DNA of 39,903 bases, from NCBI GenBank assembly GCA_022827945.1, contig JAJEIT010000010.1:1-39903 (forward strand), in the 5' to 3' direction. Each line of letters begins with the position of its first letter. The first letter of the stretch is position 1. Below, piece after piece: positions 33,124 to 39,903 of this stretch. The notes beneath the pieces are model-generated. The model made no database searches and had not been told where the DNA came from. It saw nothing but the letters and a program-made list of their open reading frames with translations. The DNA comes from Dehalococcoidia bacterium (GTDB lineage Bacteria; Chloroflexota; Dehalococcoidia; Tepidiformales; Tepidiformaceae). The translations under genes and the position numbers were made by a program.

Positions 33124-33609
33124 TCAGTCGAGCCCGTGGTAGCCGCGCCGGAAGTACATCAGCGGCTCCTTGTCGGGGTCGGAGGCTGCCCCTACCACGC
33201 GCCCCAGCGCGATCACGTGGTCGCCGCCTGGCACGACCGCCTCCAGCTCGCAGTCGAGGTGGGCAATGGCGCCGGATACGATCGGGCAGCCGGTCTGGTC
33301 GGTGAACGTCTCGAAGCCGTCCAGGTCCGGTCCCGGGTCGCGCCCGGAGATGGCGAAGTGGTTGGAGACATCGTCCTGGCCCGTCGCCAGCACGCTCACC
33401 GCGAACTTCCCCGAGGCCGGTACCATCCGCTCCAGGTGGTTCCCGTTCTGGATGCACACCAGCACCAGCAGCGGGTCCATCGAGAGCGTCGAGAAGCTCG
33501 AGGCGGTGATCCCGTAGACCTGCCCCTCGTGCTCCGTCGTCAGGACCGTGACGCCCGAGGCCCAGGAAGCGAGTGCGTCTTTGAAGGTATCCGCGTCAAC
33601 TGGCGACAT
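33124..33609 (-). CDS. Flavin reductase-like, FMN-binding split barrel protein
   Basis: 161 residues. FKDALASWASGVTVLTTEHE then YGITASSFSTLSMDPLLVLV are the standard flavin-reductase opening. NGNHLERMVPASGKFAVSVL and PIVSGAIAHLDCELEAVVPG, then GDHVIALGRVVGA complete the domain. Such proteins use NADH or NADPH to supply reduced FMN to a monooxygenase, or act as the reductase of a two-component system. It starts five bases after the muconolactone-isomerase-like gene. The oxygenase partner is not certain; the Rieske protein or a P450 elsewhere are candidates. Confidence 0.92.
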   Translation of the reverse strand: MSPVDADTFKDALASWASGVTVLTTEHEGQVYGITASSFSTLSMDPLLVLVCIQNGNHLERMVPASGKFAVSVLATGQDDVSNHFAISGRDPGPDLDGFETFTDQTGCPIVSGAIAHLDCELEAVVPGGDHVIALGRVVGAASDPDKEPLMYFRRGYHGLD

Positions 33610-33614
33610 CGGCG

Positions 33615-33908
33615 TTACGCATTCTCAAGGGCGGGACCCATGTCCCAGATGGCGTTCGCCGAGACGCTGCTGAAGTAGCGGCCCATCGGCAGTCCGGCCA
33701 GGATCTGGTCCATCTCCGCCGCGTCCGCCACGTCGAAGATGGCCAGCACGCCGATGCCCGTCTCCCGGTAGATGGCCTTGATCTTGCCCTCGTCCCGGAG
33801 CGCTTTCGTCGCTGCCAGCTGCTGGGCGACGACACCCTGCCAGGCCTCCGCATCGAGGTCCGCGGGCTGCCTCGAAACCAGCCGTACCGAAAAGAGCACT
33901 CCTGCCAC
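33615..33908 (-). CDS. Muconolactone delta-isomerase-like protein
   Basis: 97 residues, the size of the family. VLFSVRLVSRQPADLDAE and KALRDEGKIKAIYRETG then IGVLAIFDVADAAEMDQILAGLP match the muconolactone isomerase fold, a ferredoxin-like dimer. The enzyme proper shifts a double bond in muconolactone in the catechol branch of the beta-ketoadipate pathway, but many relatives have other roles. The GTG at 33908 has GGAG six bases before it. It is the first gene before the flavin reductase on the minus strand. Confidence 0.8.
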   Translation of the reverse strand: MAGVLFSVRLVSRQPADLDAEAWQGVVAQQLAATKALRDEGKIKAIYRETGIGVLAIFDVADAAEMDQILAGLPMGRYFSSVSANAIWDMGPALENA

Positions 33909-33992
33909 CCCCCGCTCCGGGCCCGTTGCGCCCGGCGTGATGCCGGAAGGCTACCGTACGGGCGGCGTGAAGCGCCAGACGCGGACCCGCCG

Positions 33993-34005
33993 TAGCATTC
34001 ACCCT
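33993..34005 (+). promoter_or_regulatory. Leaderless-type -10 before the HAD-like gene
   Basis: TAGCAT (33993-33998) is followed after seven bases by GTG at 34006. Transcription from such a box would begin at or next to the start codon. Confidence 0.5.
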
Positions 34006-34563
34006 GTGGCTCGCTCCCGACCCCTCGTCACCTTCGACATGGACGGCGTCCTCTGCCGCAACCCCCTCGGCATCAATCCCGGCGGCCTGAGCGCCGACGC
34101 CACCTCCCCCTCCCGCCTTCCCCGCCCCACCTGGCCCCTCGAGCGCTGGCTCTACCTTCGCCGCAAGCCCATGCCCGGCGCCGTCGAGGGGTTCCACGCG
34201 ATCGCCGAGCGCTTCGACTGCGCCGTCGTCTCCGCCCGCGGCGAAGGCTCCCGCCCTCTCACCGAGGACTGGCTCGCCCGCACCTTCGGGGCCTCCCCCC
34301 CGGTGCGCCTGCGCTCCTCCTGGCGCGAGCGCTCCTCCGCTTTCAAGGCGCGCGTTATCCCCCCGCTGCAGCCCCTCGCCCACTTCGAGGACGACCCCAA
34401 CACCGCCCTGCTCGTGGCCGAGCGCATCCCCCACGTGTTCCTCGTCGACTGGCCCCGCAACCGCGGTGTCGAACGCGACAACATCCATCGCATCGAACGC
34501 ATCGCCGATGCCCTCCCCATCCTCGAGGAGGTCGCAGGGGACTCGGGAGTGCCCGGCTCCTAG
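34006..34563 (+). CDS. HAD-like hydrolase
   Basis: 185 residues from the GTG at 34006. This start places the family motif I, VTFDMDGVLC with nucleophile D11, at the usual distance from the N-terminus. SARGEGSRP is likely motif II, Lys in SSAFKARVIP motif III, and HFEDDPNTALLVAE motif IV with the acidic metal ligands. The cap between motifs I and II is short. HAD proteins are mostly phosphatases; the substrate is not evident. No ribosome binding site precedes it. Its stop shares CTAG with the convergent epoxide-hydrolase-like gene. Confidence 0.85.
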   Translation: MARSRPLVTFDMDGVLCRNPLGINPGGLSADATSPSRLPRPTWPLERWLYLRRKPMPGAVEGFHAIAERFDCAVVSARGEGSRPLTEDWLARTFGASPPVRLRSSWRERSSAFKARVIPPLQPLAHFEDDPNTALLVAERIPHVFLVDWPRNRGVERDNIHRIERIADALPILEEVAGDSGVPGS

Positions 34564-34937
34564 CCCCCCGACATCTGCTTCTGGAACGTCCCCAGGTCGA
34601 AGTAGTCCCGCCAGGACGCGATCTTCCCGTCTCGCAACTCGAACACGCCCATCACGGGCAGCGCCACCTGGTTCCCGCCCGCGTCGAACTTGTCGACCCG
34701 CTCCGTCATCACGACGTCGCCCTCGGCCACGATGGTGAGCACGTCCCAGCCCTTGCTCACCATCGCTCCGGCCATGCCCCCGAGCGCGTTCTTGATGTTG
34801 TCGCGCCCGCTGATCGGGTCCATCGGAACGTTGTGGTAGAACGCGTCCTCGGTGAAGTACGAGGCGAGCGTGTCCCCGTCCGGAGCGGGCGCGTCCCACT
34901 CCGCGCAGAAGTTCCGCACGATCTCGGCGTTGTCCAT
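34560..34937 (-). CDS. Limonene-1,2-epoxide hydrolase-like protein
   Basis: 125 residues of the SnoaL/NTF2 fold. The three residues used by Rhodococcus limonene-1,2-epoxide hydrolase for water activation, Asp-Arg-Asp, have matches: R80 and D82 in MTERVDKF and D111 in ASWRDYFDL. The segment YFTEDAFYHNVPMDP near 27-41 is also typical. The enzyme opens epoxides to diols in a single step without a covalent intermediate. It starts five bases after the stop of cinA, on the same transcript. Taken with two P450s in the window, epoxidised terpenoids are a reasonable but untested substrate. Confidence 0.8.
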   Translation of the reverse strand: MDNAEIVRNFCAEWDAPAPDGDTLASYFTEDAFYHNVPMDPISGRDNIKNALGGMAGAMVSKGWDVLTIVAEGDVVMTERVDKFDAGGNQVALPVMGVFELRDGKIASWRDYFDLGTFQKQMSGG

Positions 34938-34942
34938 GGTGG

Positions 34943-36136
34943 TTACTCCTCTTCCAGGATGCTGGTTCGCAGCAGCATCAATGCTGTCGTGATGGCGCGC
35001 CGCTTCGTCGCCGCGCGCCCCTGGGCCATGACCATCTTCATCGAGCGCCGGTCCCCGGACGGACTCGTGACCGCCACGAAGAACGTCCCCGGCTGCTCGA
35101 CCGTCGGGTCCCCGTCGAGCGCGGCCGTGATGCCGACCCCGTAGTCGCTCCCGAGCCGCTCGCGGGTGGCGGCAGCCATCGCCTCCGCCGCCTCCGCCGA
35201 GACGTCCGTGAACTCTTCCGCCGAGCGCGGCGAGACGAGCCCGCCCGCGAACGAGCCTCCCGCCTCGGGCGCGTCGCTGAGCGTGCTCGCCAGCAGCCCG
35301 CCCGTCGCCGTCTCCAGCGTCCCCACCGTCTGGCCGCGTTCCCGCAGCGTCCTCGCGATGAAGCCCTCGAGCGTGTCCTCGTCGCGGCCCCAGATGGAGT
35401 TCCCGAAGATCGCGTCCAGCTCCCGCTCCACCGGCTCGATGAGCCGCTGCGCCTCCTCGTGCGTCGCCGCCTTCGCGCCGATGCGCAGGTGGACGCCGTC
35501 GGCGCGCGCGTACGTTCCCACGCCGATGCCCGGCATGTCGAACACCGGCCGCGCCATCTCGTCGACCGTCCCCTCGCCGATGCCCGCGGTCTTCAGCGTG
35601 CGCGTCACCAGCACCGACCCCGAGCGTCCCTCGAGCTGCGGTGAAACCTCGTGGATCCACATCCGCTCCATCTCAGGGGGAACGCCCGGCATCGAGACGA
35701 TCACGCGGCCGTCCCGCTCCGTCCACCAACCCGGCGCCGTCCCGCGCGGGTTGTCGATCACCCGCGCGCTCGGGATGAGCCACGCCTGCTTGATGTTCGT
35801 CTCCGGCATCTCAATGCCCCGCCGCGAGAAGAACGACCGCAGCCGCTCCTCCAGCTCGGGCACGACGTGCGGCTCCTCGCCCAGCAGGTTGGCGATCGAC
35901 TCCCGCGTGAGGTCGTCCTCGGTCGGACCGAGCCCGCCCGTCGTGATCACGAGGTCCGAGCGCTCCCACGCCCGCCGCAGCGTCCCCGTCACGCGCTCGA
36001 GGTTGTCGCCCACGACGCTCGTGTGGTTCAGGTCGATGCCAAGGGCGGGGAGCTGCTGTGCGATCCAGGCGCTGTTCGTGTCGACGATCTCGCCAAGCAG
36101 GATCTCGGTGCCGATCGCGACAATCTCCGCCTTCAC
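34943..36136 (-). CDS. cinA: CinA family protein (competence/damage-inducible, NMN deamidase type)
   Basis: 397 residues with the two known domains. The N-terminal MoaB-like/COG1058 domain (about 1-250) includes IVAIGTEILLGEIVDTNSAW and the signature TTGGLGPTEDDLTRE, then MPGVPPEMERMW. The C-terminal CinA domain (about 260-397) has LETATGGLLASTLSD, where the usual form is Ala-Glu-Ser-x-Thr-Gly-Gly-Leu, and later LGSDYGVGITAALDGD. Full CinA couples ADP-ribose pyrophosphatase and nicotinamide-mononucleotide deamidase activities for NAD salvage. The GTG start follows a TAGACT box by seven bases without a ribosome binding site, so the message may be leaderless. Confidence 0.95.
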   Translation of the reverse strand: MKAEIVAIGTEILLGEIVDTNSAWIAQQLPALGIDLNHTSVVGDNLERVTGTLRRAWERSDLVITTGGLGPTEDDLTRESIANLLGEEPHVVPELEERLRSFFSRRGIEMPETNIKQAWLIPSARVIDNPRGTAPGWWTERDGRVIVSMPGVPPEMERMWIHEVSPQLEGRSGSVLVTRTLKTAGIGEGTVDEMARPVFDMPGIGVGTYARADGVHLRIGAKAATHEEAQRLIEPVERELDAIFGNSIWGRDEDTLEGFIARTLRERGQTVGTLETATGGLLASTLSDAPEAGGSFAGGLVSPRSAEEFTDVSAEAAEAMAAATRERLGSDYGVGITAALDGDPTVEQPGTFFVAVTSPSGDRRSMKMVMAQGRAATKRRAITTALMLLRTSILEEE

Positions 36137-36149
36137 CCGCGCGAGTCTA
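36137..36149 (-). promoter_or_regulatory. Leaderless-type -10 before cinA
   Basis: On the minus strand TAGACT (36149-36144) is followed after seven bases by the GTG at 36136. Confidence 0.5.
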
Positions 36150-36211
36150 TCAGCCCACCCGAAACAGGGGCTGTGCCCGTTTGCCGATAAGAGGAGATCG
36201 ATGCCACTGAG

Positions 36212-36237
36212 GCCCCTCCGGTACTGCCGGTAGGGGC
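36212..36237. other. Strong hairpin between a small minus-strand gene and cinA
   Basis: Outer arms GCCCCT (36212-36217) and AGGGGC (36232-36237), with inner CCGG (36218-36221) and CCGG (36227-36230), form a ten-pair stem with one bulged T. No T-run follows in either direction. A second small hairpin (GGGC-TGT-GCCC) is at 36168-36178, and CGCGG/CCGCG pair at 36241-36258. Together they may slow or end transcription from the small gene at 36265. Confidence 0.45.
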
Positions 36238-36264
36238 GTCCGCGGTTCCAGGGCCGCGTTGGGC

Positions 36265-36525
36265 CTAGTGCAAGGGGCCCCCTCGGAATGGACGTTGGCG
36301 CGCTGCCTTCTCGACGTCCTCGACGGTCTCGTCGTCTGGCGGCAGAATCGCGTCCGCGATCGCCTTGGCCACTCGCCCTATTCCCCTGAGGAGACCCCCG
36401 AGGGCCTTTCCGACGGATGCCAGGCGTCCGGGGGGCGCAGGCTCGACTCGCTCGGGCTTCTCTCCATAGGCGATCTGACGCAGCCCCGCATCGAGTTCCT
36501 CGCTGGTCCGCTGCCTCCTGGGCAT
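36265..36525 (-). CDS. Small basic unknown protein, 86 residues
   Basis: I do not recognise it. The ATG at 36525 has AGGTGG six bases upstream. The protein begins with a basic, Arg/Gln-rich segment (MPRRQRTSEELDAGLRQIAY), has a hydrophobic amphipathic middle (VGKALGGLLRGIGRVAKAIA, about 38-58) and an acidic to basic end (DDETVEDVEKAARQRPF). The opposite strand is also open in frame with the nitrilase, so codon evidence is ambiguous. It could be a small membrane-associated or DNA-binding protein. The ribosome binding site and the hairpin after it favour a real gene. Confidence 0.5.
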   Translation of the reverse strand: MPRRQRTSEELDAGLRQIAYGEKPERVEPAPPGRLASVGKALGGLLRGIGRVAKAIADAILPPDDETVEDVEKAARQRPFRGGPLH

Positions 36526-36591
36526 TTCAGGCCACCTGCCCTGTTGGGTGCTGGTCGTAGTCTAGCGGACTCTCCACCCCTTCCACCCCTG

Positions 36592-36603
36592 TACAGTGAG
36601 CCC
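36592..36603 (+). promoter_or_regulatory. Leaderless-type -10 before the nitrilase
   Basis: TACAGT (36592-36597) is followed after six bases by ATG at 36604, with no ribosome binding site in between. Confidence 0.5.
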
Positions 36604-37536
36604 ATGCCCAGCGCCCTCCCCGAGCCCTACGTCGCTGCCGCCGTGCAGCGCGCCCCTGCCTGGGGCGACCTGCAGGCCGGACTCGCGCTGGCCATCGACG
36701 CCATCGAGGAGGCGGCGCGCGAGGGCGCGAGCCTCATCGTCCTGCCCGAGGCGTGGCTGCCCGGCTATCCCTACTGGTGTACGGAACAGCGCCCCAACCG
36801 CGCCGTCCGCGACCTCTTCCGGAACCTCACCGAGAACGGCGTCGAGATTCCCGGCCCCGAGATCGCTGCCCTCGGCCAAGCCGCCAAGCGTGCGAACGCC
36901 ACCGTCGTCATCGGCGTGACCGAGCGCGCCGGCGGCACCCTCTACAACACCCTCTGCTACTTCGGCCCTGATGGCGCCCTCCTCGGGAGCCACCGCAAGC
37001 TCGTGCCGACGCTCTCCGAGCGCACGGTCTGGGGCATGGGCGACGGCTCCGACCTCGACGCCTGCGACACGCCCGCCGGTCGCCTCAGTGGCCTCATCTG
37101 CTACGAGCACTTCATGGCGCCCGCCCGCTACGCCCTTGCCGGGCTCGGCGTGCAGGCCCACGCCTCCGTCTGGCCCGGCTACCCCTCGCTTCACGCCAAC
37201 ATCGACGCCGCCACCCGCATGCTCGCCGTCGAGAACGCCTGCGCCGTCGTCGTCGCCCGCGAAGTCATGTCCGCCGACCGCCTCCCGCCCGGGACGCCCT
37301 TCGCCGAGCACCCGCGCATGTGGGAGATGAACGGCGGCAGCGCCGTCATCGCCCCCGGCGGAAAGTATCTCGCCGGGCCCGTCTACGACGACGAGACCAT
37401 CGTCTACGCCGAGATCGACCCCGCCGACCTCGTCGAGGCGAAGCGCTGGGTCGACGGCGTCGGCCACTACAGCCGCCCCGACGTCTTCCGCCTGCACTGG
37501 GACCGCAGCCCCAGGCCCCCCGTCGTCCCGGAGTAG
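36604..37536 (+). CDS. Nitrilase
   Basis: 310 residues from the ATG at 36604. The Glu-Lys-Cys triad is complete: E49 in VLPEAWLPGYPYW, K132 in SHRKLVPTLSERTVW and C166 in GLICYEHFMAPARYAL. The GYPYW after the Glu, the SER-x-VWG-x-G-DGSDL stretch after the Lys and the end of the protein resemble true nitrilases (EC 3.5.5), which hydrolyse aliphatic or aryl nitriles to acids and ammonia, rather than amidases. No nitrile hydratase or aldoxime dehydratase gene is nearby. The substrate range is not readable. The CoA-transferase that follows could handle the acid product, which is a guess. Confidence 0.93.
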   Translation: MPSALPEPYVAAAVQRAPAWGDLQAGLALAIDAIEEAAREGASLIVLPEAWLPGYPYWCTEQRPNRAVRDLFRNLTENGVEIPGPEIAALGQAAKRANATVVIGVTERAGGTLYNTLCYFGPDGALLGSHRKLVPTLSERTVWGMGDGSDLDACDTPAGRLSGLICYEHFMAPARYALAGLGVQAHASVWPGYPSLHANIDAATRMLAVENACAVVVAREVMSADRLPPGTPFAEHPRMWEMNGGSAVIAPGGKYLAGPVYDDETIVYAEIDPADLVEAKRWVDGVGHYSRPDVFRLHWDRSPRPPVVPE

Positions 37537-37568
37537 CCCCGCCCCGCCTCACGCCCCGCCCGGCGTTG

Positions 37569-37581
37569 TAGAGTGCCCCGC
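37569..37581 (+). promoter_or_regulatory. Leaderless-type -10 before the two-domain CoA-transferase
   Basis: TAGAGT (37569-37574) is followed after seven bases by ATG at 37582. No ribosome binding site is seen. Confidence 0.5.
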
Positions 37582-39903
37582 ATGCCTGACGGGACCCCTC
37601 CCCTCGACTTCCGGGTGCTCAACCTCGCCCGTGGCGTCGCGGGGGCCTACGCCACCCGCCTGCTCGCCGACCTCGGCGCGCAATGCTCCTGGTGGCGCTG
37701 GACCGATCCGCGTCCCGGCGACTGGCCTCCCAGCGACCTCATGTACGCCTACTTCGAGGACGGCGTCGAGCTTTGGGATGAGCGGCTGAACCAGGAGGCG
37801 CTCCTTGCCGCCCTTCCCGCCCTCGCCCCCCATTTCGACCTCGTCCTCACCGACTTCTCCCTCCCCGAGCTCGAGCAGGACGCGCTCTTCGAGCTCCTCC
37901 GCCCCGCCAACCCCGCCATCGTCGTCGCCAACGCCGACCACTACGGCCGCAGCGGCCCCTACGCCCGCTGGGCCGGCGACGAGCTGACCGACTACGCCCT
38001 CGGCGGTTACTGGTCGATCGCCGGCCACCCTGAGCGCGTCCCCCTCCGCGTCCCCGGCCACCAGGCCCAGTTCCACGCCGGCCTCCAGCTCGCCTTCGCC
38101 TCCCTCGCCGCCCTCCGCCACGCCCGCCGCACCGGCGAGGGCCAGGAGATCGAGGTCAGCGCCGCCGAGGCCATGCTTGGCGCCCACTGGAGCACCACCG
38201 TCGCCTGGACCCACGAGGGCCGCGTATTCATGCGCACCGGCTCCGACCTCGTTCGGGCGAAGGACGGCTGGGTCCACTTCTTCTCCTTCATCGTCCACCA
38301 GAACGTCCTCCTCCTCTGCGGCCGCCCCGACCTCGCAAGCCACGAGGACTACCAGACCATCCTCGGACGCCGCGACCGCATCGACGAGATCGAGCCCATC
38401 GTCCGCGGGTGGTGCGCGACCCACACCGTGAAGGAGATCGCGGAGAAGGGGCAGTCCCTGCGCGTCCCCGTCGTCTTCATGGCCGACGCCCCCGGCCTCC
38501 TCGCCGACGACCACCTCGCCGACCGCGAGTACTTCCGCGACTGCCGCGGCAAGCCCATGCCCGGCCGCCCCTACCGCTGGACTGACCCCTGGCACGACGC
38601 GGGAGTCCCCGACACGCTCTCCCGCGCACTCGCCGGCGATGCCGCGCCGGATCCCGCCGCCCAGCGAACCCCCTCGGCCTCCCCTTTCGAGGGACTGCGC
38701 GTTATCGAGGTCACGAACAACTGGGCCGGACCCATCGCCTGTCGCCACCTCGCCGACCTGGGCGCCGAGGTCATCAAGGTCGAGCTGGCCACGCGCCCCG
38801 CCACCCGCGGCAGCCACTACGCCGGCCTCGACCCCGGCAAGTACCACTACAACCGCTCCGGCTACTTCAACCAGATGAACCGCAACAAGCGGGACATCGC
38901 CCTCAACATGGCCACGGACGAGGGCCGCCAGGTCTTCCTCGACCTCGCCGCGAAGGCCGATGTCGTCATCGAGAACAACAGCGCCCGTGTCATGCCCAAC
39001 CTCGGACTCGCCTACGAGAAGCTGGCCGAGGTCAATCCCGGCCTCGTCATGGTCTCCATCAGCGGTTTCGGCGCGACCGGCAAGCGTCGCGACTGGATCG
39101 CCTACGGGTCAAACATCGAGGCCGCCAGCGGCCTCGCCTCGACGACCGGCTATCCCGGCGACGAGCGCCCCTACCGCACCGGCTCCTTCATCGCCGACCC
39201 CATCGCCGGCGCCCACGCAGCCATCGCCGCCGCCGCCGGCCTCGAGCGGCTCGAACGCACCGGTCGCGGCTCGCACGTCGATATGGCCCTGACCGAGTCC
39301 GCCATGACCTTCATGGTCGCCGCCTTCGCCCACGTCCACGAGCACGGCGCGCCCATGCCCCGCCAGGGCAACATCGAACCCGCCGACGCCCCCACCGGCG
39401 CCTACCCCGTCGACGGCCGCGACGACTGGGTCGCCATCGCCGTCCGTTCCGACGAGCAGTGGCGCGCCCTCTGCGGGGTCGCCGGCCTCGACGACCTCGC
39501 CTCGCTCGACGCCCCCGCCCGCGTCGCCCGCCGGGAGGAGATCGACGAGCGCCTGGCCGCCTGGACGAAGCCCCTCACCCGCTTCGAGGTCGTCCGCGAG
39601 CTGCAGGCGGTGGGCGTCCCCGCCGCCTCCATCCTCCACAACTGGCAGCTCCACGCCGACCCCCACTTCCACGCCCGCGGCGCCTGGGTCGACATCGACC
39701 ACCCCGACACCGGCGTCTACCCCTATCCCGGCTTCATGTGGCGCTTCTCAAGGACGGCCCCGGCCGTCCGCAGCCACGCCCCCCGCTTCGCCGAGGCCAA
39801 CGACTACGTCTTCGGCGAGCTGCTCGGCCTCGACGCCGAGGCCATCGCCCGCCTCTACGAGGTGGGCGCCACCGCCGACGAGCCCGCCGTCCCCGCCCCG
39901 CCC
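37582..39903 (+). CDS. Two-domain class III CoA-transferase, 3' truncated by window edge
   Basis: The frame is open to the last base, giving at least 774 residues. Residues 1 to about 350 form a divergent CaiB-like domain (LNLARGVAGAYATRLLADLG, GRSGPYARWAGDELTDYALG). The catalytic Asp position, judged against the other transferases here, reads GHQAQFHAGLQLAF, with Gln replacing Asp. From about 370 a second, canonical domain begins: EGLRVIEVTNNWAGPIAC, LGAEVIKVELATRP, and Asp in GSFIADPIAGAHAA. Fused forms of around 800 residues are known in the family; here I infer that only the second half is catalytic. It starts 45 bases after the nitrilase. Confidence 0.9.
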   Translation, partial: MPDGTPPLDFRVLNLARGVAGAYATRLLADLGAQCSWWRWTDPRPGDWPPSDLMYAYFEDGVELWDERLNQEALLAALPALAPHFDLVLTDFSLPELEQDALFELLRPANPAIVVANADHYGRSGPYARWAGDELTDYALGGYWSIAGHPERVPLRVPGHQAQFHAGLQLAFASLAALRHARRTGEGQEIEVSAAEAMLGAHWSTTVAWTHEGRVFMRTGSDLVRAKDGWVHFFSFIVHQNVLLLCGRPDLASHEDYQTILGRRDRIDEIEPIVRGWCATHTVKEIAEKGQSLRVPVVFMADAPGLLADDHLADREYFRDCRGKPMPGRPYRWTDPWHDAGVPDTLSRALAGDAAPDPAAQRTPSASPFEGLRVIEVTNNWAGPIACRHLADLGAEVIKVELATRPATRGSHYAGLDPGKYHYNRSGYFNQMNRNKRDIALNMATDEGRQVFLDLAAKADVVIENNSARVMPNLGLAYEKLAEVNPGLVMVSISGFGATGKRRDWIAYGSNIEAASGLASTTGYPGDERPYRTGSFIADPIAGAHAAIAAAAGLERLERTGRGSHVDMALTESAMTFMVAAFAHVHEHGAPMPRQGNIEPADAPTGAYPVDGRDDWVAIAVRSDEQWRALCGVAGLDDLASLDAPARVARREEIDERLAAWTKPLTRFEVVRELQAVGVPAASILHNWQLHADPHFHARGAWVDIDHPDTGVYPYPGFMWRFSRTAPAVRSHAPRFAEANDYVFGELLGLDAEAIARLYEVGATADEPAVPAPP

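Noticed and set aside
36137-36264. tRNA or riboswitch in the hairpin-rich gap before cinA
   Set aside because: No cloverleaf, no TTCGA-type T-loop in the right place and no known aptamer core could be drawn; only separate hairpins are seen.

Overview
The window looks like a chromosomal segment of a high-GC bacterium, most plausibly a Chloroflexota lineage close to Dehalococcoidia. That placement is an inference. It rests on a secreted protein with very long Thr-Pro linkers, a Tat/lipobox peptide-binding protein with a poly-Asp tract after the lipid-anchor Cys, many SDR, cytochrome P450 and class III CoA-transferase genes, and a hisZ-dependent his operon. An actinobacterium is the main alternative. 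No rRNA, tRNA, CRISPR array or insertion sequence was seen. No gene-free stretch exceeds 300 bases.

Layout. 1-2038: end of an aldo/keto reductase, a frameshifted glyoxalase-like gene and a beta-propeller (GH43-like) gene. 2075-4930: a large surface protein with two copies of one domain joined by Thr-Pro tracts. 5109-10114: an SDR, two PPOX-fold flavoproteins, and a minus-strand set of two sister SDRs and a P450. 10279-12074: a lower-GC pair, an ABC/OLD-like ATPase followed two bases later by a PIN-like nuclease, which looks like a conflict/defence island. 12106-14714: a SnoaL-like protein, a second P450 and an ABM monooxygenase. 14810-18742: two oligopeptide ABC permeases and their binding protein, ending in a strong terminator. 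18865-25300: hisZ, a tandem-duplicated hisG, a phospholipase-C-like gene, hisD, hisC and hisB, mostly with overlapping stops and starts. 25372-28537: a NUDIX hydrolase, a MurE-like ligase and a membrane-anchored cyclophilin. 28534-33908: a minus-strand catabolic block of two CoA-transferases, a small unknown, two hot-dog hydratase subunits, a Rieske protein, a flavin reductase and a muconolactone-isomerase-like protein. 34006-37536: a HAD-like protein, a limonene-epoxide-hydrolase-like protein with cinA, a small unknown and a nitrilase. 37582-end: a two-domain CoA-transferase running off the window.

How it fits together. Most of the window suggests uptake of organic solutes and oxidative, CoA-dependent breakdown of terpenoid-, steroid- or aromatic-like compounds. 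Housekeeping pathways (histidine, cell wall, protein folding) are interspersed. Several genes share a TAnnnT box 6 or 7 bases before the start codon, which suggests leaderless mRNAs. Two convergent gene pairs end on a shared CTAG. The most unusual items are the ATPase/PIN pair, the double HisG whose first half has lost its PRPP loop, the unknown protein wedged between two CoA-transferases, and the Thr-Pro linker protein.
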